Positions 37,407 to 49,189 of a stretch of 64,000 nt of DNA are shown piece by piece. A program made the position numbers and the translations under genes. This DNA comes from Vesta saturnalis. Taxonomy: Eukaryota > Arthropoda > Insecta > Coleoptera > Lampyridae. The first letter of the stretch is position 1. Each line of letters opens with the position of its first letter. The notes under the pieces were generated by a model. It worked only from the letters and a program-made list of their open reading frames with translations. It did not search any database and was not told where the DNA came from. The stretch lies in the NCBI GenBank assembly GCA_036346205.1, contig JARFJB010000749.1:1392001-1456000 (forward strand), read 5' to 3'.

Positions 37407-37522
37407 CATCGTCGATCTTGGCGAAACTTGGCCAAACCTTGTAAAATCAGCTAAGTCGATTTAGCGATAGTGAAAAAAAGTCGATTGCGCAACCTTGTAT
37501 ACCTTCATATGTATATGTAGGT
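37004..37522 (-). repeat. R1 dispersed repeat, inverted and truncated copy, split by a CA microsatellite
   Basis: The reverse complement of 37010-37180 (CGATAACTCCAGAAC, AAGCTTGTT, GGAGCTGATTA) matches 39230-39400 and 53520-53690. The reverse complement of 37404-37522 matches the start of the copy at 39113. Between them sits a (CA)n expansion (37175-37403), so the microsatellite grew inside this copy. Its outer end TATGTAGGTTGGAAGG matches the far end of the other copies. Confidence 0.75.
37175..37403. repeat. compound (CA)n/(CG-CA) microsatellite
   Basis: CA runs are mixed with GCAC, GACA and a short C run (37243-37251). It ends with 22 or more CA units at 37361-37403. Confidence 0.95.
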
Positions 37523-37545
37523 TGGAAGGTAGAAAATGAAAACAA

Positions 37546-37850
37546 AAACGTAGCCGCCTCGGTGGTGGAATGGTTCGAGTGCATGCCTTTCACCCAAGCG
37601 GCGCGGATTCAAACCTGGCCGAGATATCCGTTTTTCTGAAACGAGGAAAAACCAAAGCACTCTTTCTGTTCGGGTAGGAAGTAAAACTGTAAGTCCCGTG
37701 GCAAAAGGGTGCTTGCCGGGTTAATGATCCTTCGCTAAAGGTGGAAGTCTTTTAGTAGGTGAAAATTCTAGTGCTAATAACCATTAGTAGTTGATGCGCA
37801 TCGAGATGCCTGACATTTCCGTTCAGTTCTAGATCTCGGCCCACAATTAC
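37546..37850 (+). mobile_element. tRNA-derived SINE (second family)
   Basis: A tRNA-like head begins GCCGCCTCGGTGGTGGAATG, with an A-box-like segment (TGGTGGAATGG) and a B box GGATTCAAACC at about 37606-37616. A unique body follows and ends TCGGCCCACAATTAC before an A-rich tail (CAAAAAACAAACAAAA). The head differs from the SINE at 13885, so two families are present. It lies just outside the inverted R1 copy. Confidence 0.7.
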
Positions 37851-38059
37851 AAAAAACAAACAAAAACGTATTCATTTCTTTGACATTTAAAAAAACTAAG
37901 TCCGGACCTGAATTGGTTATCATGAACGTATCCATATTTATAAGCAAAACAACATACTTGAAAGTAATTACATTGATATTTCAGCATTGTGTACTTAAAT
38001 TCAACTTGACCATTAACATGTGAAGGTATGTATGACCTTTGTGGAAAAAGTTTTTGGGT

Positions 38060-38390
38060 CCTTAATACTGCCCTCATTAAGTTTGTGGTATTGGCCAACC
38101 TGTTGTCACTGTTGTCAGTGTTAATTTTTGTTTTGAGATTCGATTTGAAATTAACAGTTGTTTAATCGTGTTTTAGTAAATACGTTTTTATTTATCAGTT
38201 AAAATATATAAACATTGCCGGTTTTGAATTGAAAAATGTGGTGATTATTATAAGTATAATAAATAGTTATATTGGTGGCTGTTATAATAAAAATGTTATG
38301 ATAAATGTGATAAAGAATCTTAATGATACTTTAGTGTTTATAAATCATTTTTAAGTTACGAACAGTTTATTATTACATAGTAACAGGTAA
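38060..38390. promoter_or_regulatory. candidate divergent promoter region
   Basis: On the minus strand ATG 38077 opens a frame MRAVLRTQKLFPQRSYIPSH, which looks like a short basic mitochondrial-type N-terminus. On the plus strand untranslated-looking sequence ends at AACAG/GTAAATAAG (donor at 38388). Both are weak, and no downstream homology could be recognised. The pair would fit two genes sharing one promoter. Confidence 0.25.
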
Positions 38391-39112
38391 ATAAGTTCAA
38401 TAGATTTCTAACCATAAGGTTATGTGTAGTTTATTTTGTTTACATTTACTTATATATCATTTTTCTTAATTTAATGGAAGGTTGGTTGATATAAGTAACA
38501 TAAAGATATAATCCCCCTTTATGTAACCTATGATCTAATCGGATAAATTAGGTTGAATAATGTACCATTTAAGATTTAACAATTATCATTGAAAGTTAAA
38601 AGTGAGGTTATACGGTAACGTGACAGTTTATCTTAGCATATAAGCAGTTTATACACAGGTCATCACAGGTTTAATATTTAACGTTTATCAACTTTAAGAG
38701 GTAATATTTAAGAAAAGTTGGTTTAACCTATTTTTTTTTAATTTTAAATATTAAAGGAAAACCAATGTATACCTATGCAGTCACAGTAATTGTCGAGTCC
38801 CTGTTATTTATTTGGGGGTTTCCTTCTTTAAATGTTGCATAAATCACTCGTTAAAAATGTTAAATCATAAAAGTTAATTAAATTTTAAATCTTAAATGGT
38901 GCATAAACAAATGCCAATAATATTTCAAAACTTTATATTAGTTGTTGGCAATCCTGCAAATATTCTTGTTTATGTAGGGATTTTCTCTGAATGGTTGCTC
39001 ACAATGTTAGCATTGATCTTGACCCTAGATAAATAAAACCAATGTCTAGGATCTTGACATTTAATTTCAAACGCCTTTGATTTGTTAATGCCAATTTTTG
39101 CATTTTTACCTT
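38391..39112. other. non-coding spacer
   Basis: No supportable feature. Confidence 0.3.
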
Positions 39113-40290
39113 TCAACCTCAACCCACATATACATATGTAGGTATAGAAGGTTATGCAAGCGACTTTTTTTTCCACTATCTCTAAACTATTAACTCATTT
39201 TACAACTTTTTGGCCATGGTGTTTCGATGTATGTTAGTATCAACGATAACTCCAGAACGAAAATACCTACATACTTTTGTATTTAAGCTTGTTTTCATTT
39301 GGCTTAGAGCTGATTAGGTTTTGGGTGAAATCCAGTGGCTGCGAGGGGGTTTATTAGGGTCAGTTTTTGGGTTTTATCAAATATTTCTAAAACAGCTGCA
39401 TATTTCAAAGATATAAAAATACCCAGACATAGACCTTAAACATACCGATTGATTATGTTCTATGCAATTTTTTGATACGACGCATAATTTAGCGGTAAAA
39501 AAATTCCTAAGGTACAATTTAAGTGTTAGTTCAAATATTCGAATGATTCATTTTATTAGAAAAAGTACAGACATATTTTGTAAAGAAAATTTAATTTTAC
39601 ATAACTTTTCTGTATGAAGTTTCTTAGTACAATGCAAGGTAAGTTTAAAAAATAATTAAGTATGAATGAAAATGTTTAACATGTATGATTGATATATGAA
39701 ATTGTAAACTTTCACCATTACCACATAATAAAATACTTATCTTTTTTGGTTTTTTTTAATGGTGTATGTTAAATAATGCAATCTAAATGTTTCGATAACA
39801 CTTACAGTTATCTTCGTCAGTAGTAATTCTGTTAAAAATTGTTTACAACATCTTTAACAATTTTTAACAGAATTACTACGACAATAACTTAAGTGTTATC
39901 AAACAATGGACTTTGGAATTTTTTAAGTTAACACATATTGTTTGTCTATCTGGAATGAAGTTTTAAACGACATTCTGACATAGATTACTGTGATTAATGC
40001 ATAGTTATGCTAATAATTAAAATTATTTCATTTCTTTAATTTTTAAGTTAGCATCAAGATGTCTACTAATCTCTGTCCAGAAGTTTTAAATGTCTGTATA
40101 ACATAGATTATTGTTTTTGCTTTTAAAATGTAGCATATTTATGTGATGAGCTTATTATAAAAGTACCTATATATAAAGATATAATTATTCTAAAAAATGT
40201 TATTAAAATTATTTAATTTCTTTTAATTTCCAATTTGTAGGTTGGAAGGTCGTGTGGTGTTTTACACCAGATATTTTGTATTGGCACAAA
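39113..40290 (+). repeat. R1 dispersed repeat, fuller copy
   Basis: It begins CAACCTCAACCCACATATAC and ends with TTTGTAGGTTGGAAGG, so the extreme ends are imperfect inverted repeats. A hairpin TGGTGT/ACACCA follows at about 40255-40270. It matches 53500-54575 along its length. No coding frame is present. It could be a MITE or a Helitron-like non-autonomous element; no target duplication was identified. Confidence 0.7.
39789..39905. repeat. long imperfect palindrome
   Basis: AGTAATTCTGTTAAAAATTG (about 39821) is matched by its inverse at about 39856-39877. The outer arms GTTTCGATAACACTTA and TAAGTGTTATCAAAC also pair. The spacer is about 11 bp. The arms carry a hammerhead-core-like string on the minus strand (CTGACGA and GAAAC around a GATAAC/GTTATC stem) but lack a proper cleavage-site context. 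Confidence 0.65.
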
Positions 40291-40906
40291 TAAGAGATTA
40301 AATATAAACGTTTACGATTTTAGCTAAGATTGCTAATATCAGACACAAATAGTGATTTGATAATCTTATCAATGAATATGACATTGTGTGCAATTTTGGA
40401 TTTTGATCAAAAATAATGCATTTAAAAGTTTGATGTAATTCACCAATACTGGACCCATGCTGTAATTTAATACCACATTTTATGTATCGTTACAAACATA
40501 CAATTTAGTTGATCTTATGAGACTTATAAAGTTTGGCAATTAAGTAATAAATAGGCAATAGTGTATAATTACAGGAGTAATAAGCCATAAAGAGAATATA
40601 AAATAAATGATCATGATTCACGAGCCATTAATAGTAATAGAAATGATTACACAATAGAGACAATGCGTAACATTTATTGTGGGTGTACATAAAATTCTGT
40701 TTCAGAAGTAACTAGTAATATCTATACAATGATAATGTATCCATTACGGTATGCATATGCTTTATTTGAATTCTGACTTTTTCATAACAAATAATGACGG
40801 TAATTTATTCTACATATTTATAATACTCTTATTTTTTTCTAATAAGAAATACTTCTTTAGATACGATTACTCTGAATCTGAATTTATTTTTTATAATTTT
40901 CACCAG

Positions 40907-40993
40907 ATGCCAAGTACATCGTTTTTCATGAAACCAAAAGCGATGTTTCCACCATATTTAGTTCAACATGGGTTGGAAGAAATTCATTTAAAG
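40907..40993 (+). CDS. candidate internal coding exon of an unrecognised gene
   Basis: An open 29-codon segment begins with ATG right after an acceptor (TTTTCACCAG, ends 40906) and ends at AAAG/GTAGGT. It reads MPSTSFFMKPKAMFPPYLVQ then HGLEEIHLK. Composition is protein-like and both splice signals are good. It could be exon 2 after the untranslated segment ending at 38387. I do not recognise the protein. Confidence 0.35.
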
Positions 40994-42209
40994 GTAGGTT
41001 TTTGGCTTAAAACATTGATCGTAATGATTAATATTTTAATATTACTTTATTACACATTTTTTTTAAATAATTAGAAATAAACTTTAACCAACAATACGTA
41101 ACTGGTGCAAAATGTGGATTGATTGCATTTACAATTCACAGTGACTTGTTAGTACTTATTGTACATTATCAAAATCTTTGAAGTATTCTTAAGATTGAAT
41201 TTTTCGTTTTTGGTTAATGACTTGAGCCAATTTTTTACTTTTATACCTTATACTCTAAATTTTTTCACATAAGCTTTAATATCTGTAGACAATGCATTTT
41301 ATAACTTTGTTATTTACATTTACTTACACAACGGAAGATTATGGTACTTGATTTTGCAAAGATGAATTAATTTTAGATTTTATCAGCTTTATCATCTTAG
41401 TAATAACATAATAGTTGATGCATGTTTCAGGTATGCTTTTGTATATTTTATTTGTTAATAACGCAATTTGTCCGTTTTAATTATGTATTATTTAAAGCTA
41501 GGTATATTAAATAACAAGTACCGATTGTTTTATTTTAAAAATTTTAAATTGGGGTCATTAACTGGAATCAATATTCTAATAATAATGTGTGAGGAATTAT
41601 AATAATACTGTTAATTATTCTTTTGTTTTTTTTAAAGGTACATTATAATTATATGTAATTATACTAATTACAAGGTAATTTACTAATAAGAAATTAATTT
41701 AATTGTTACTTTGCATGTTTTTTAAATTTTTGTACATTTCCACGCAATTTGATATTTTAGCGATTTGTTGTTACTTAAAAATCACTAATCAAGATTGTGA
41801 AAGTGATTATGTAGTAAAATGACTTACTTTAATGGAAGTTGAAAAGGTTTAGAACGTGTTAGGTAATTATGTATGATTTAATTTGTTCTAAAACAACTTA
41901 ATGTGATTCTTTTATTTAATGGAGTTATTTCGGTTTTGCTCAAGTTTATTTCTTAAGAGAAAAATTGGAACTTCTACAATAGAAAATATGAAGACACGTT
42001 TGTTAGAAGCCTGATAAAAGTTGAGTCACCCGCACGTGCAAAATCCTTATTTTTAAGATCAATTTGTTTGAGGTTTCAGTAAAACATTGCCTCGAGGGCT
42101 AAGTTACATCACTCATTGGTATATGGCATCATTTGGGCGTAATGTTGCTCAAAATATATATTTGTTCTCAAATTTTGTTTGGGTCGCAGCAAAATGCATT
42201 CCTAAAATA
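40994..42209. other. non-coding spacer
   Basis: AT-rich sequence; no further exon was recognised. CTAAAATA at 42202-42209 is the left target duplication of the next element. Confidence 0.35.
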
Positions 42210-43333
42210 CAGTGGCGGCTCGTGTGTTATGAAAAAAGGGCGTGCACAAGAAAAGAACTTACCTATTTTTCGTACATAAAATACATTCTCTTTTGTATTT
42301 GTGAGTATATTAGGAATAACATATAAAAAGTTGCCAAAAATCGATTGTACCCTAAATTATTTATTAAACAAATTAGTTGCAAAATTCGATTTTTTATGAA
42401 ATATCTCAAAAATAAAATTTTTTTGAAAAACTAATTCTGCTATTTTTACATAAAAAAAGTCTATAAAGTTATTCTCTTAAATAATAAATATGCCAGGGAG
42501 TTACCAGTGATCTTATTTTCAAAACACTGTTTAAGGTACCGTTTGGTATATTTGTTTTAATGAATAAATTTAAAATAACATAAGACGTAATAATTATTTT
42601 AGTGTAAAAAAATGGACCTCAAAACCCCTATAATATCAATTTTAGTAAAATTAATTTTTAAATCGTCATTTTTTAATAAATTGTTAACAAAAGTGGCCTT
42701 ATTGGATAAGCTAGCCACTTTCAATTTTATTTTTAACATCAAATTTTTATTAGCGACCTCAAAAACCCCGACATTGTTAATTTGAGCAAAATTACTTTTA
42801 AAATTCGTTTCAAATTTACCTTCAAAAAACGGCTTTTATTGTTAAAACAATTAACATACAATTAATTAGTGTACAAATTTGATTTTATAACTTTTCTCTG
42901 TAAAGTATTGCAATGCAATTTCAAAAAGTTTAGGAAAATTCATTTAATCTCTATTTATTCCAAAATAATAATATAACAGTACGCGCCGACAGTAATGTCA
43001 GTATGCTCTATGAAGGCAATACGTTTACTGGAGATGGAGACGCACCGCTCGGTGTCCCAAATCGCCCGTATAAGCACGTATGGCGAAGATAACCGTAGTC
43101 ACCCGAATGACACTCGACATAGGTACACTTTAGATCGTTCCGCGGAACATAGTTTTGAGCGTTAGTATTGTATGCACCTGATGTCCGGACGGAAATTTTG
43201 ATACCATCCTTATAAAGAAAACACTATAATCAAATAAAATAATGCTCAGAATTACATGCGAATTTCTTTCTGTGTTTATTTTGGTGGTTGGGTGGGCACG
43301 TGCCCTTGTACCTATTAGCACCAGCCGCTAATG
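42210..43333. mobile_element. non-autonomous hAT-type element with 8-bp target duplication
   Basis: The left end CAGTGGCGGCTCGTG (42210) and the right end, read inward from 43333, CATTAGCGGCTGGTG are imperfect terminal inverted repeats. Subterminal GGGCGTGCACAAG and its inverted relative (about 43293-43306) extend the symmetry. Flanking CTAAAATA occurs at 42202-42209 and 43334-43341, an 8-bp duplication typical of hAT elements. The 1.1-kb interior has no transposase. Confidence 0.8.
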
Positions 43334-43351
43334 CTAAAATATATTTCCGCA

Positions 43352-46300
43352 TCGATACTCTAGAGCTAAATTATGTGATCCGTGAGTTTTGGTTAACATT
43401 TAGGACGAATTTTTAAGAGGGGGCTTTTTTCAACCCCTGGGAGTGGTTTTAGACCTTAATTGAGATCTTTTTGGCAATATTAAGAGCCTTTTTGGCGGTC
43501 TATCCCCTTGTTAAGGGTGTTGGATGCCCCTAGGGTGTGGTGTAGAGGCCATTTTGGAAGGGTTAAGACTAGATAAGGTCCTTATGGCTTCCTTAAGGCG
43601 GGAGTAAGACTAGGCTATACCTATCCTTTCACCTGATTGGTTGAGCCCTCCCCTCTGGCTTCTGTTTGGTCCTTAGCCCCACTACTCAGCAGCTGTACTA
43701 TAATTTGAGGATTAAGTCTGCATTCTGATTGGTTACGGCGGGATGTTTGAATTTGTATTCTAATAAGGGGGCCCTAATGCTAACTTGTAAGACAGGTGTA
43801 GAACTACGCAACTTGGTTTCGGGTCTTCGTCACCTTGTCCTGGTGCCTAGGTTTGAAATCTAAATTTGCATTTCAGTCTGCAGGTTAAGGCGGTAAATTT
43901 GAATCTGTATTCTAATAAGGTGGCCCCCTTGTCGGAAAATCTGAATTTGTATTTAAATCTCTGCATTCTGTTTGGTTATGGCGGGGAATTTGAATTTGTA
44001 TTCTAATAAGAGGGCTTGGCGCTAACTTGCAAGACAGTTATAGGACGCCGGAACTTGTTTTCGGGTCTTCGCCCCCTAGTCGAAAAGACAGAAATTAATC
44101 AAATCAGCCGAACATATCAGACAGATCAAACAATCTCGACCAAATCAAACAAACGAATTAATCAAACAGTCAAACATGTGAAAAACGAGGGAGACGGGGG
44201 AGAGAAAAGAAACGGTGGAGACGAGAACGATCAACTTCCAGTAGAGAAAACATTCGCTAGTTTACAAATACATCACTAGACGAACAATCTACTTTTAAAA
44301 TACACTACTAGGTAGAGCCGTGATCAACTGCCATTACAGAAAACATACACTAGTTTAAAAATACACCACTAGATGACGTCACAAACAAGTCGGCTTTTAA
44401 AAATAAGTAATCTCACGCACAAAGAACGTGAACATCATATTTCCATTTTCATAGTAGTCCAACTTTTCGGGTAATTAGCTAATTAGGGTTTTAGATGTAC
44501 TTGAATAGCGAACGGTTGTCACTGTGGTTACATAATTGGAGAAATTCAGAAAATAATTACTTTATGCTAATGATTACCAGAGGCCTTAAGTACTGTATAT
44601 TATTCAGTTATAAACAAGACGCCGAAATTGAGTGTTCTGTGAGTGTGACCGTGTCAATGCGTTCTCCCAATGTGATTATCAGCAGCAACCACAGCAAGTG
44701 ATCGTTTTTTTATTTTAACACATTTTATTTACTTTATTTAATTGCTAGAGCCCTGATTTCAAGTTTGGTTATACCTGTTGTTTTATAGCTATGTTTTTTA
44801 CTGCTTTAGTTGTAAAACGTATTTTTGTCACTATGCAAAGCTCAACAATAGTGTTACGCTAATTTTTCTGACATTCTTGTTATTATGGTTGGCGAATGAT
44901 AATGCGTTGGGTAAAATAAAAACACAGAGGCCTATAGTTGTGTTACGCACCGAAACCGGTGTTAATTTCAAATCACGTGTATTACCAAAATTGTAAATGA
45001 AAGTCAACTTGTTTATTTACCCGGGGAGTCTGCTCGTTTTCAAAACGAAATAGTGCGTTCAAACCTGTTTATAAAATCTAGGGCCTTTTTAGTCAGAGGT
45101 ATTTCCGAATCTGAGTGATATTATTATGACTGTCTAATGATATTGATAAGCGTAGTGTAAAATTAAACACAGGGTCCTATAAGTGTCTTACGAAATGAAA
45201 TCGGGGTTAGTTTCAATTCATGCGTGTATTATTAAAATTGAAAATGGAGCTTGTTTATTTGCCCCCGGGAATTTATCCATTTTCAAAACGAAATAGTGCC
45301 TTCAAACTTGCTTTATACATCTAGGGCCTTTGGGCAGAGGTATTTACGATTTGGTTATATCCTTTATTGTATAGGTACTTTTACCAGTTTAACTGAGAAA
45401 CGTATTTTTAGAAACTGCATACAAAACGCGGTAATAGTGTTACAAGACTAATTTGGTGCTCGTACATAGACAGTAATGCCGAAGGCTATCTCATGTATTT
45501 TTGAATTGTAATTGATTTTAACAAGCTGTAAGTTACGCCAGACCGGTATTTTTGAATTGTAAGCTGATTTTTGCAACCTGTAAGTTATGATTTGATTGAT
45601 TCAGATTGATTTGCGGATAATCGACTGTTTTCCTACGCCTGCGCCCTCACGTTTAGGGAGTGTCGGTTAGTCTTATCTACAAAGCAAGCGGTTGCTCATA
45701 GGAGATAGGTATATACAGTGGGAGAATTGTTAACTGAAGGTTATGAAGAATTGTTAGCACAGCTTCTTATTTGATTTGATCGAGATTGATTGATTTGACT
45801 GCTATGGCTAATTGCTTTGATTAATTGATTTGTTTGATTTGATCGAGATTGTTTGACCTGGTCTGATATGATTCGGCTGATTTGATTTATTTCTGTCTTT
45901 TTGACAAGGGAGCGAAGACCCGAGAACAAGTTCCTGTCTTGCAAGTTAACGTTAAGCCATCTTATTAGAATACAATTTAAATTTCTAGGGAATCTAAAGA
46001 TTCATACAAATGGGTTCAATTAGAACAAAAATTTAGCAATCTAGGAGCCCTTATTAATTTTGAAACATTCGAAAATTTCAAAATCGGGCGAAGACATTTG
46101 AAATTGCTTGAATGAACCTTCTTAATATAATAATCAGAATATAGAGAATTAAATACAATTCAAATTTACGCAAGGGGCTGAAACCGCGAGTCAAAAGCAA
46201 GTTCGAAGACCTATACATTCTTATAAGTTAAGCATTAGGGCCCACATTATTAGAGACAAATTTAAATTTCCGCCATAACCTGCAAAGACTTAAATACAAT

Positions 46301-47873
46301 TTCAAATTTTCCTCCAGGGGGCGAAGGCTCGAAAGCAATTGCGAAGCCCTATACCTATCTTATAAGTTAGCATTAGGTCCTCCTATTAGAATACAAGTTC
46401 AAATATCTCGCAATAAACAATCAGAATGTAGAGACTGAAAGATTTAATAAAACATTGAAAACAAAGATGTGACAAGAGAGCAAGTTGTGAAGCCCTACAC
46501 CTGTCTTACAAGCTAGCATTAGCGCCCCTTGTTAGAATACAAATTCAAATTCCCCGCCATAACCAAACAGAATGCAGACTTAAATACAAATTTAGATTTT
46601 CCCCCAAGGGGGCCACCTTATTAGAATTCAGATTCAAATTTACCGCCTTAACCTGCAGAGTTTTAAATACAAATTCAGATTTAACACCTAGGGGTCAGGG
46701 CAAGGTGGCAAAGACCCGAAAGCAAGTTGTGAAGCCCTATACCTGTCTTATAAGTCATATTCAAATTTCTCCCCTCATAGATGGCGCCACAAACAAATTA
46801 AAATTTTTTGTCAAGGGGGCGAAAGCCTGAGAGCTAGTTCCGAAGACCTATAACCTCTTACAAGTGAGAATTAGTGCCCCTTATTGGATTACAAGTTCAA
46901 GTTCCCCGCCACAATCAAACAGAATGCATAGACTTAAATACAAAAAATTTCCCGCCAATGGGGCCTCGACAAGGGGCAAAGCCCCCCGAGAGCAAGTTGC
47001 GCGGCCCTACACCTGTCTTACAAGTTAGCATTAGAACCCCCTTATTAGAATACAAATTCAAATTTTCCGCCAAGCGGTTCACGACAATGGGCGAAGACCC
47101 ACGTACAAGTTCCGATCACGAAGCCCCGAGAATAAGTTTCTAAGCCCTTCATCTGTCTTACAAGTTAGCATTAGGCCCCCTTATTAGAATACAAATTCAA
47201 ATTTCCGCCGTAACCAATCAAAATGTAGAGACTTAATCCTCCAATCATAGCACAGCTGCTGAGTAGTGGGGCTAAGGATTAATCAGAATCCAGAGGGGTG
47301 GGCTCAACCAATCAGGTGAAAGGATTAGCGTGGCGTAGTCTTAGCCTCGCCTTAATACACGTACAACGAATCAGGTGAAAGGAATGGGTGTGACCTAGTC
47401 TTATCCCCCCCGTAATGAAGCCATAAGGGCCTTATCTAGTCGTAATCCCCCTTTAACCCTGCCAAAATCCAACACCCTTATCCAAGGGTTCGACCGCCAA
47501 AAAGGCCCTTAATATTGCCAAAAGGACCTTAATTAAGGTCTACAACCACACCCAGGGGTTGAAAAATGCCCCCGAAAAGAGCTGACCCCCAATCAGAACA
47601 CTGTATGCGCGCATTTGCCTATCCTCCAGGGGCTGGACTGCCAAAAAAAAATGCCTTCGAGGGGGTGAAAATTTCATCAAGTTGTTGAAAAACGCCCCCG
47701 AAAATAATCCGTCAAAATAGGGATTGAAATGGCCACGTGGACGTGGCTTACTCCACTCCATTTTGTCCTCAGGTTCCCCCTCCCCTTCTACTAATTTTGC
47801 CGCTACTCTTTAAAAATTTGTCCTAAATGCTAACCAAAATTCACGTATCACGTAATTTAGAGTATCGATGCTA
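43352..47873. mobile_element. 4.5-kb giant inverted-repeat (foldback-like) element
   Basis: The left end GCATCGATACTCTAGAGCTA is matched, inverted, at 47854-47873 (GAGTATCGATGC). The arms continue as inverted repeats: about 43352-44180 on the left and about 45755-47873 on the right. The right arm is longer because it holds about seven degenerate tandem units. Each unit carries GCGAAGACCCGAGAACAAGT, a CTGTCTTACAAGTTAGCATT segment and TTATTAGAATACAAATTCAA. The left arm has about three. The 1.6-kb interior (44180-45755) holds two tandem copies of a 340-bp block (about 44760-45110 and 45119-45460). Twin frames at 44016 (+) and 45944 (-) only reflect the symmetry. No transposase is recognised. Confidence 0.75.
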
Positions 47874-48033
47874 TTCGCATAAGAATAGAATTCTGAAGTT
47901 CTGCTTTAAATTCCCCATAACCCCTCAAGATTTCTAAATATTCGCATAAGACTTTGAGTTAAAGATTATACAGGGTTATGCGCGTGTCGGTTAATTATTA
48001 CTAAACCATTGTATTTATAGAAAAAATTTCTTA
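47874..48033. other. junction between the foldback element and the Polinton-like block
   Basis: TATTCGCATAAGA occurs twice (about 47875 and 47938). The integrase core expected upstream of the chromodomain frame is absent, so the foldback element or a deletion truncates the virus-like element here. Confidence 0.45.
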
Positions 48034-48384
48034 ATGAAACATCCTAAATATAAAGTCGGTGAGCATGTCAGAATCGCCAGAACTAAGTACAACTTTGTGA
48101 AGGGATATGAAACGAATTGGAGCAAGGAAGTTTTTACAATTAGTGCGGTGAAAAAAAGACCACCAGTTTATCGAATAATCGATCTTAATATCGATCCTGT
48201 TGAGGGCACCTTTTACGAAGAAGAATTGCAGGTTGTTACGGTTGATAAAGATACTCTATTCAAAGTCGATAAGATTCTAGCAGAGAAGGGCCGTGGGCGA
48301 TATAAACAATACCTGGTCAAGTGGCGTGGATACAGTGACAAATTTAATAGCTGGGTGTTAGCTTCGCAGATGAGAGATATATAA
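48034..48384 (+). pseudogene. C-terminus of Polinton-type integrase with chromodomain
   Basis: A 116-codon open frame. Residues about 5-70 form the SH3-like DNA-binding region found after the retroviral-type integrase core (KYKVGEHVRIARTKYNF, VYRIIDLN, GTFYEEEL). Residues about 76-116 are a chromodomain (VDKILAEKGRGRYKQYLVKW, followed by RGYSDKFNSWV). The DDE catalytic core that should precede it is missing, so this is a truncated gene even though its remaining frame is intact. It ends 2 bp before the next ATG. Confidence 0.85.
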
Positions 48385-48386
48385 AA

Positions 48387-49189
48387 ATGGAGTTTTATCT
48401 TACCTTATTGAGTAATAGCTCTATGACGTATTTTCCAGGTAATATGACGTCAATTTTTATTACGCAGCTACCAAAGCGGATAAGATTAACGGGGTCGTGG
48501 GTTGTAGGAATATCGGAAATTCAGTACCCATGTTCTTTTGCCGCTGTAAGTGCAACATCAGTTTAATTTATTATAGAACTAAGCCACCTGAAGAAAGCGT
48601 GCTAGAAACGATATTAAAAAAGGACGCAGAATATTTTCAACGCGACAACGAGAAGATTATTTATATTGAAGATGGCTGGTACGTGATACGTTTCGCTTCG
48701 GGAAATTATGCCAACATAGAAGAAATTGCCAACGAGCTAAATAACCATGTGCTAATAAGTAAATTGCTAACAATCGAATATCATAATCTAACTAAGCGCG
48801 TCTCTACGAAATTAAAAACTCAGCTCTCGCTATTCGGATTACAATTGGGTTATCGTCCGTATCACAACATAGCTATGGAACCAATACCCCCTCACTCCGC
48901 TAGTATATGGATAGGATTACCAACTCAGATGTTTGTTTATTGCGACATCGTTGAACCGCAAATTGTGGGCGATGTTTTATCTCCGCTTATGCGTATAATA
49001 AATATTACTTCAGAAAACTATGCTTACGGGAGTCATAAAGATGTGGTTTTTTCGCCTGCTCACTACATACCGGTGATGACACGCGAATTTGAAAACATCG
49101 AGATTAATATAAAAACAGATGCGGGTGCAGCAATGCCATTTGAGTTTGGAACGTCGTGTCTGAAGCTGCACTTTAAGAAAGTACAATAA
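48387..49189 (+). pseudogene. Polinton penton-like minor capsid protein, one frameshift
   Basis: ATG 48387 opens MEFYLTLLSNSSMTYFPGN, a characteristic N-terminus of the Polinton minor capsid (penton-like, single jelly-roll) protein, and stops at 48564-48566. The rest is in another frame from about 48540 to the TAA at 49187-49189, with WVVGISEIQYP before and GLQLGYRP, SIWIGLPTQMFVYCDI and VSPAHYIPV-like segments after the shift. One frameshift near 48540 breaks the gene. The combined length (about 265 codons) is near normal, so nothing else seems lost. Its stop overlaps the next start in TAATG. Confidence 0.8.

Noticed and set aside
37546..37625. Possible tRNA gene
   Set aside because: Followed by a non-tRNA body and A-rich tail; no proper acceptor stem; called as a SINE.
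39782..39830. Second hammerhead ribozyme on the minus strand
   Set aside because: Core strings CTGACGA and GAAAC are present, but there is no cleavage dinucleotide next to a closing stem I.
44016..45944. Twin frames (44016-44279 plus, 45944-45741 minus) giving similar proteins with RNLFSGLR
   Set aside because: They arise from the inverted arms of the foldback element; the similarity is structural symmetry, not two genes.
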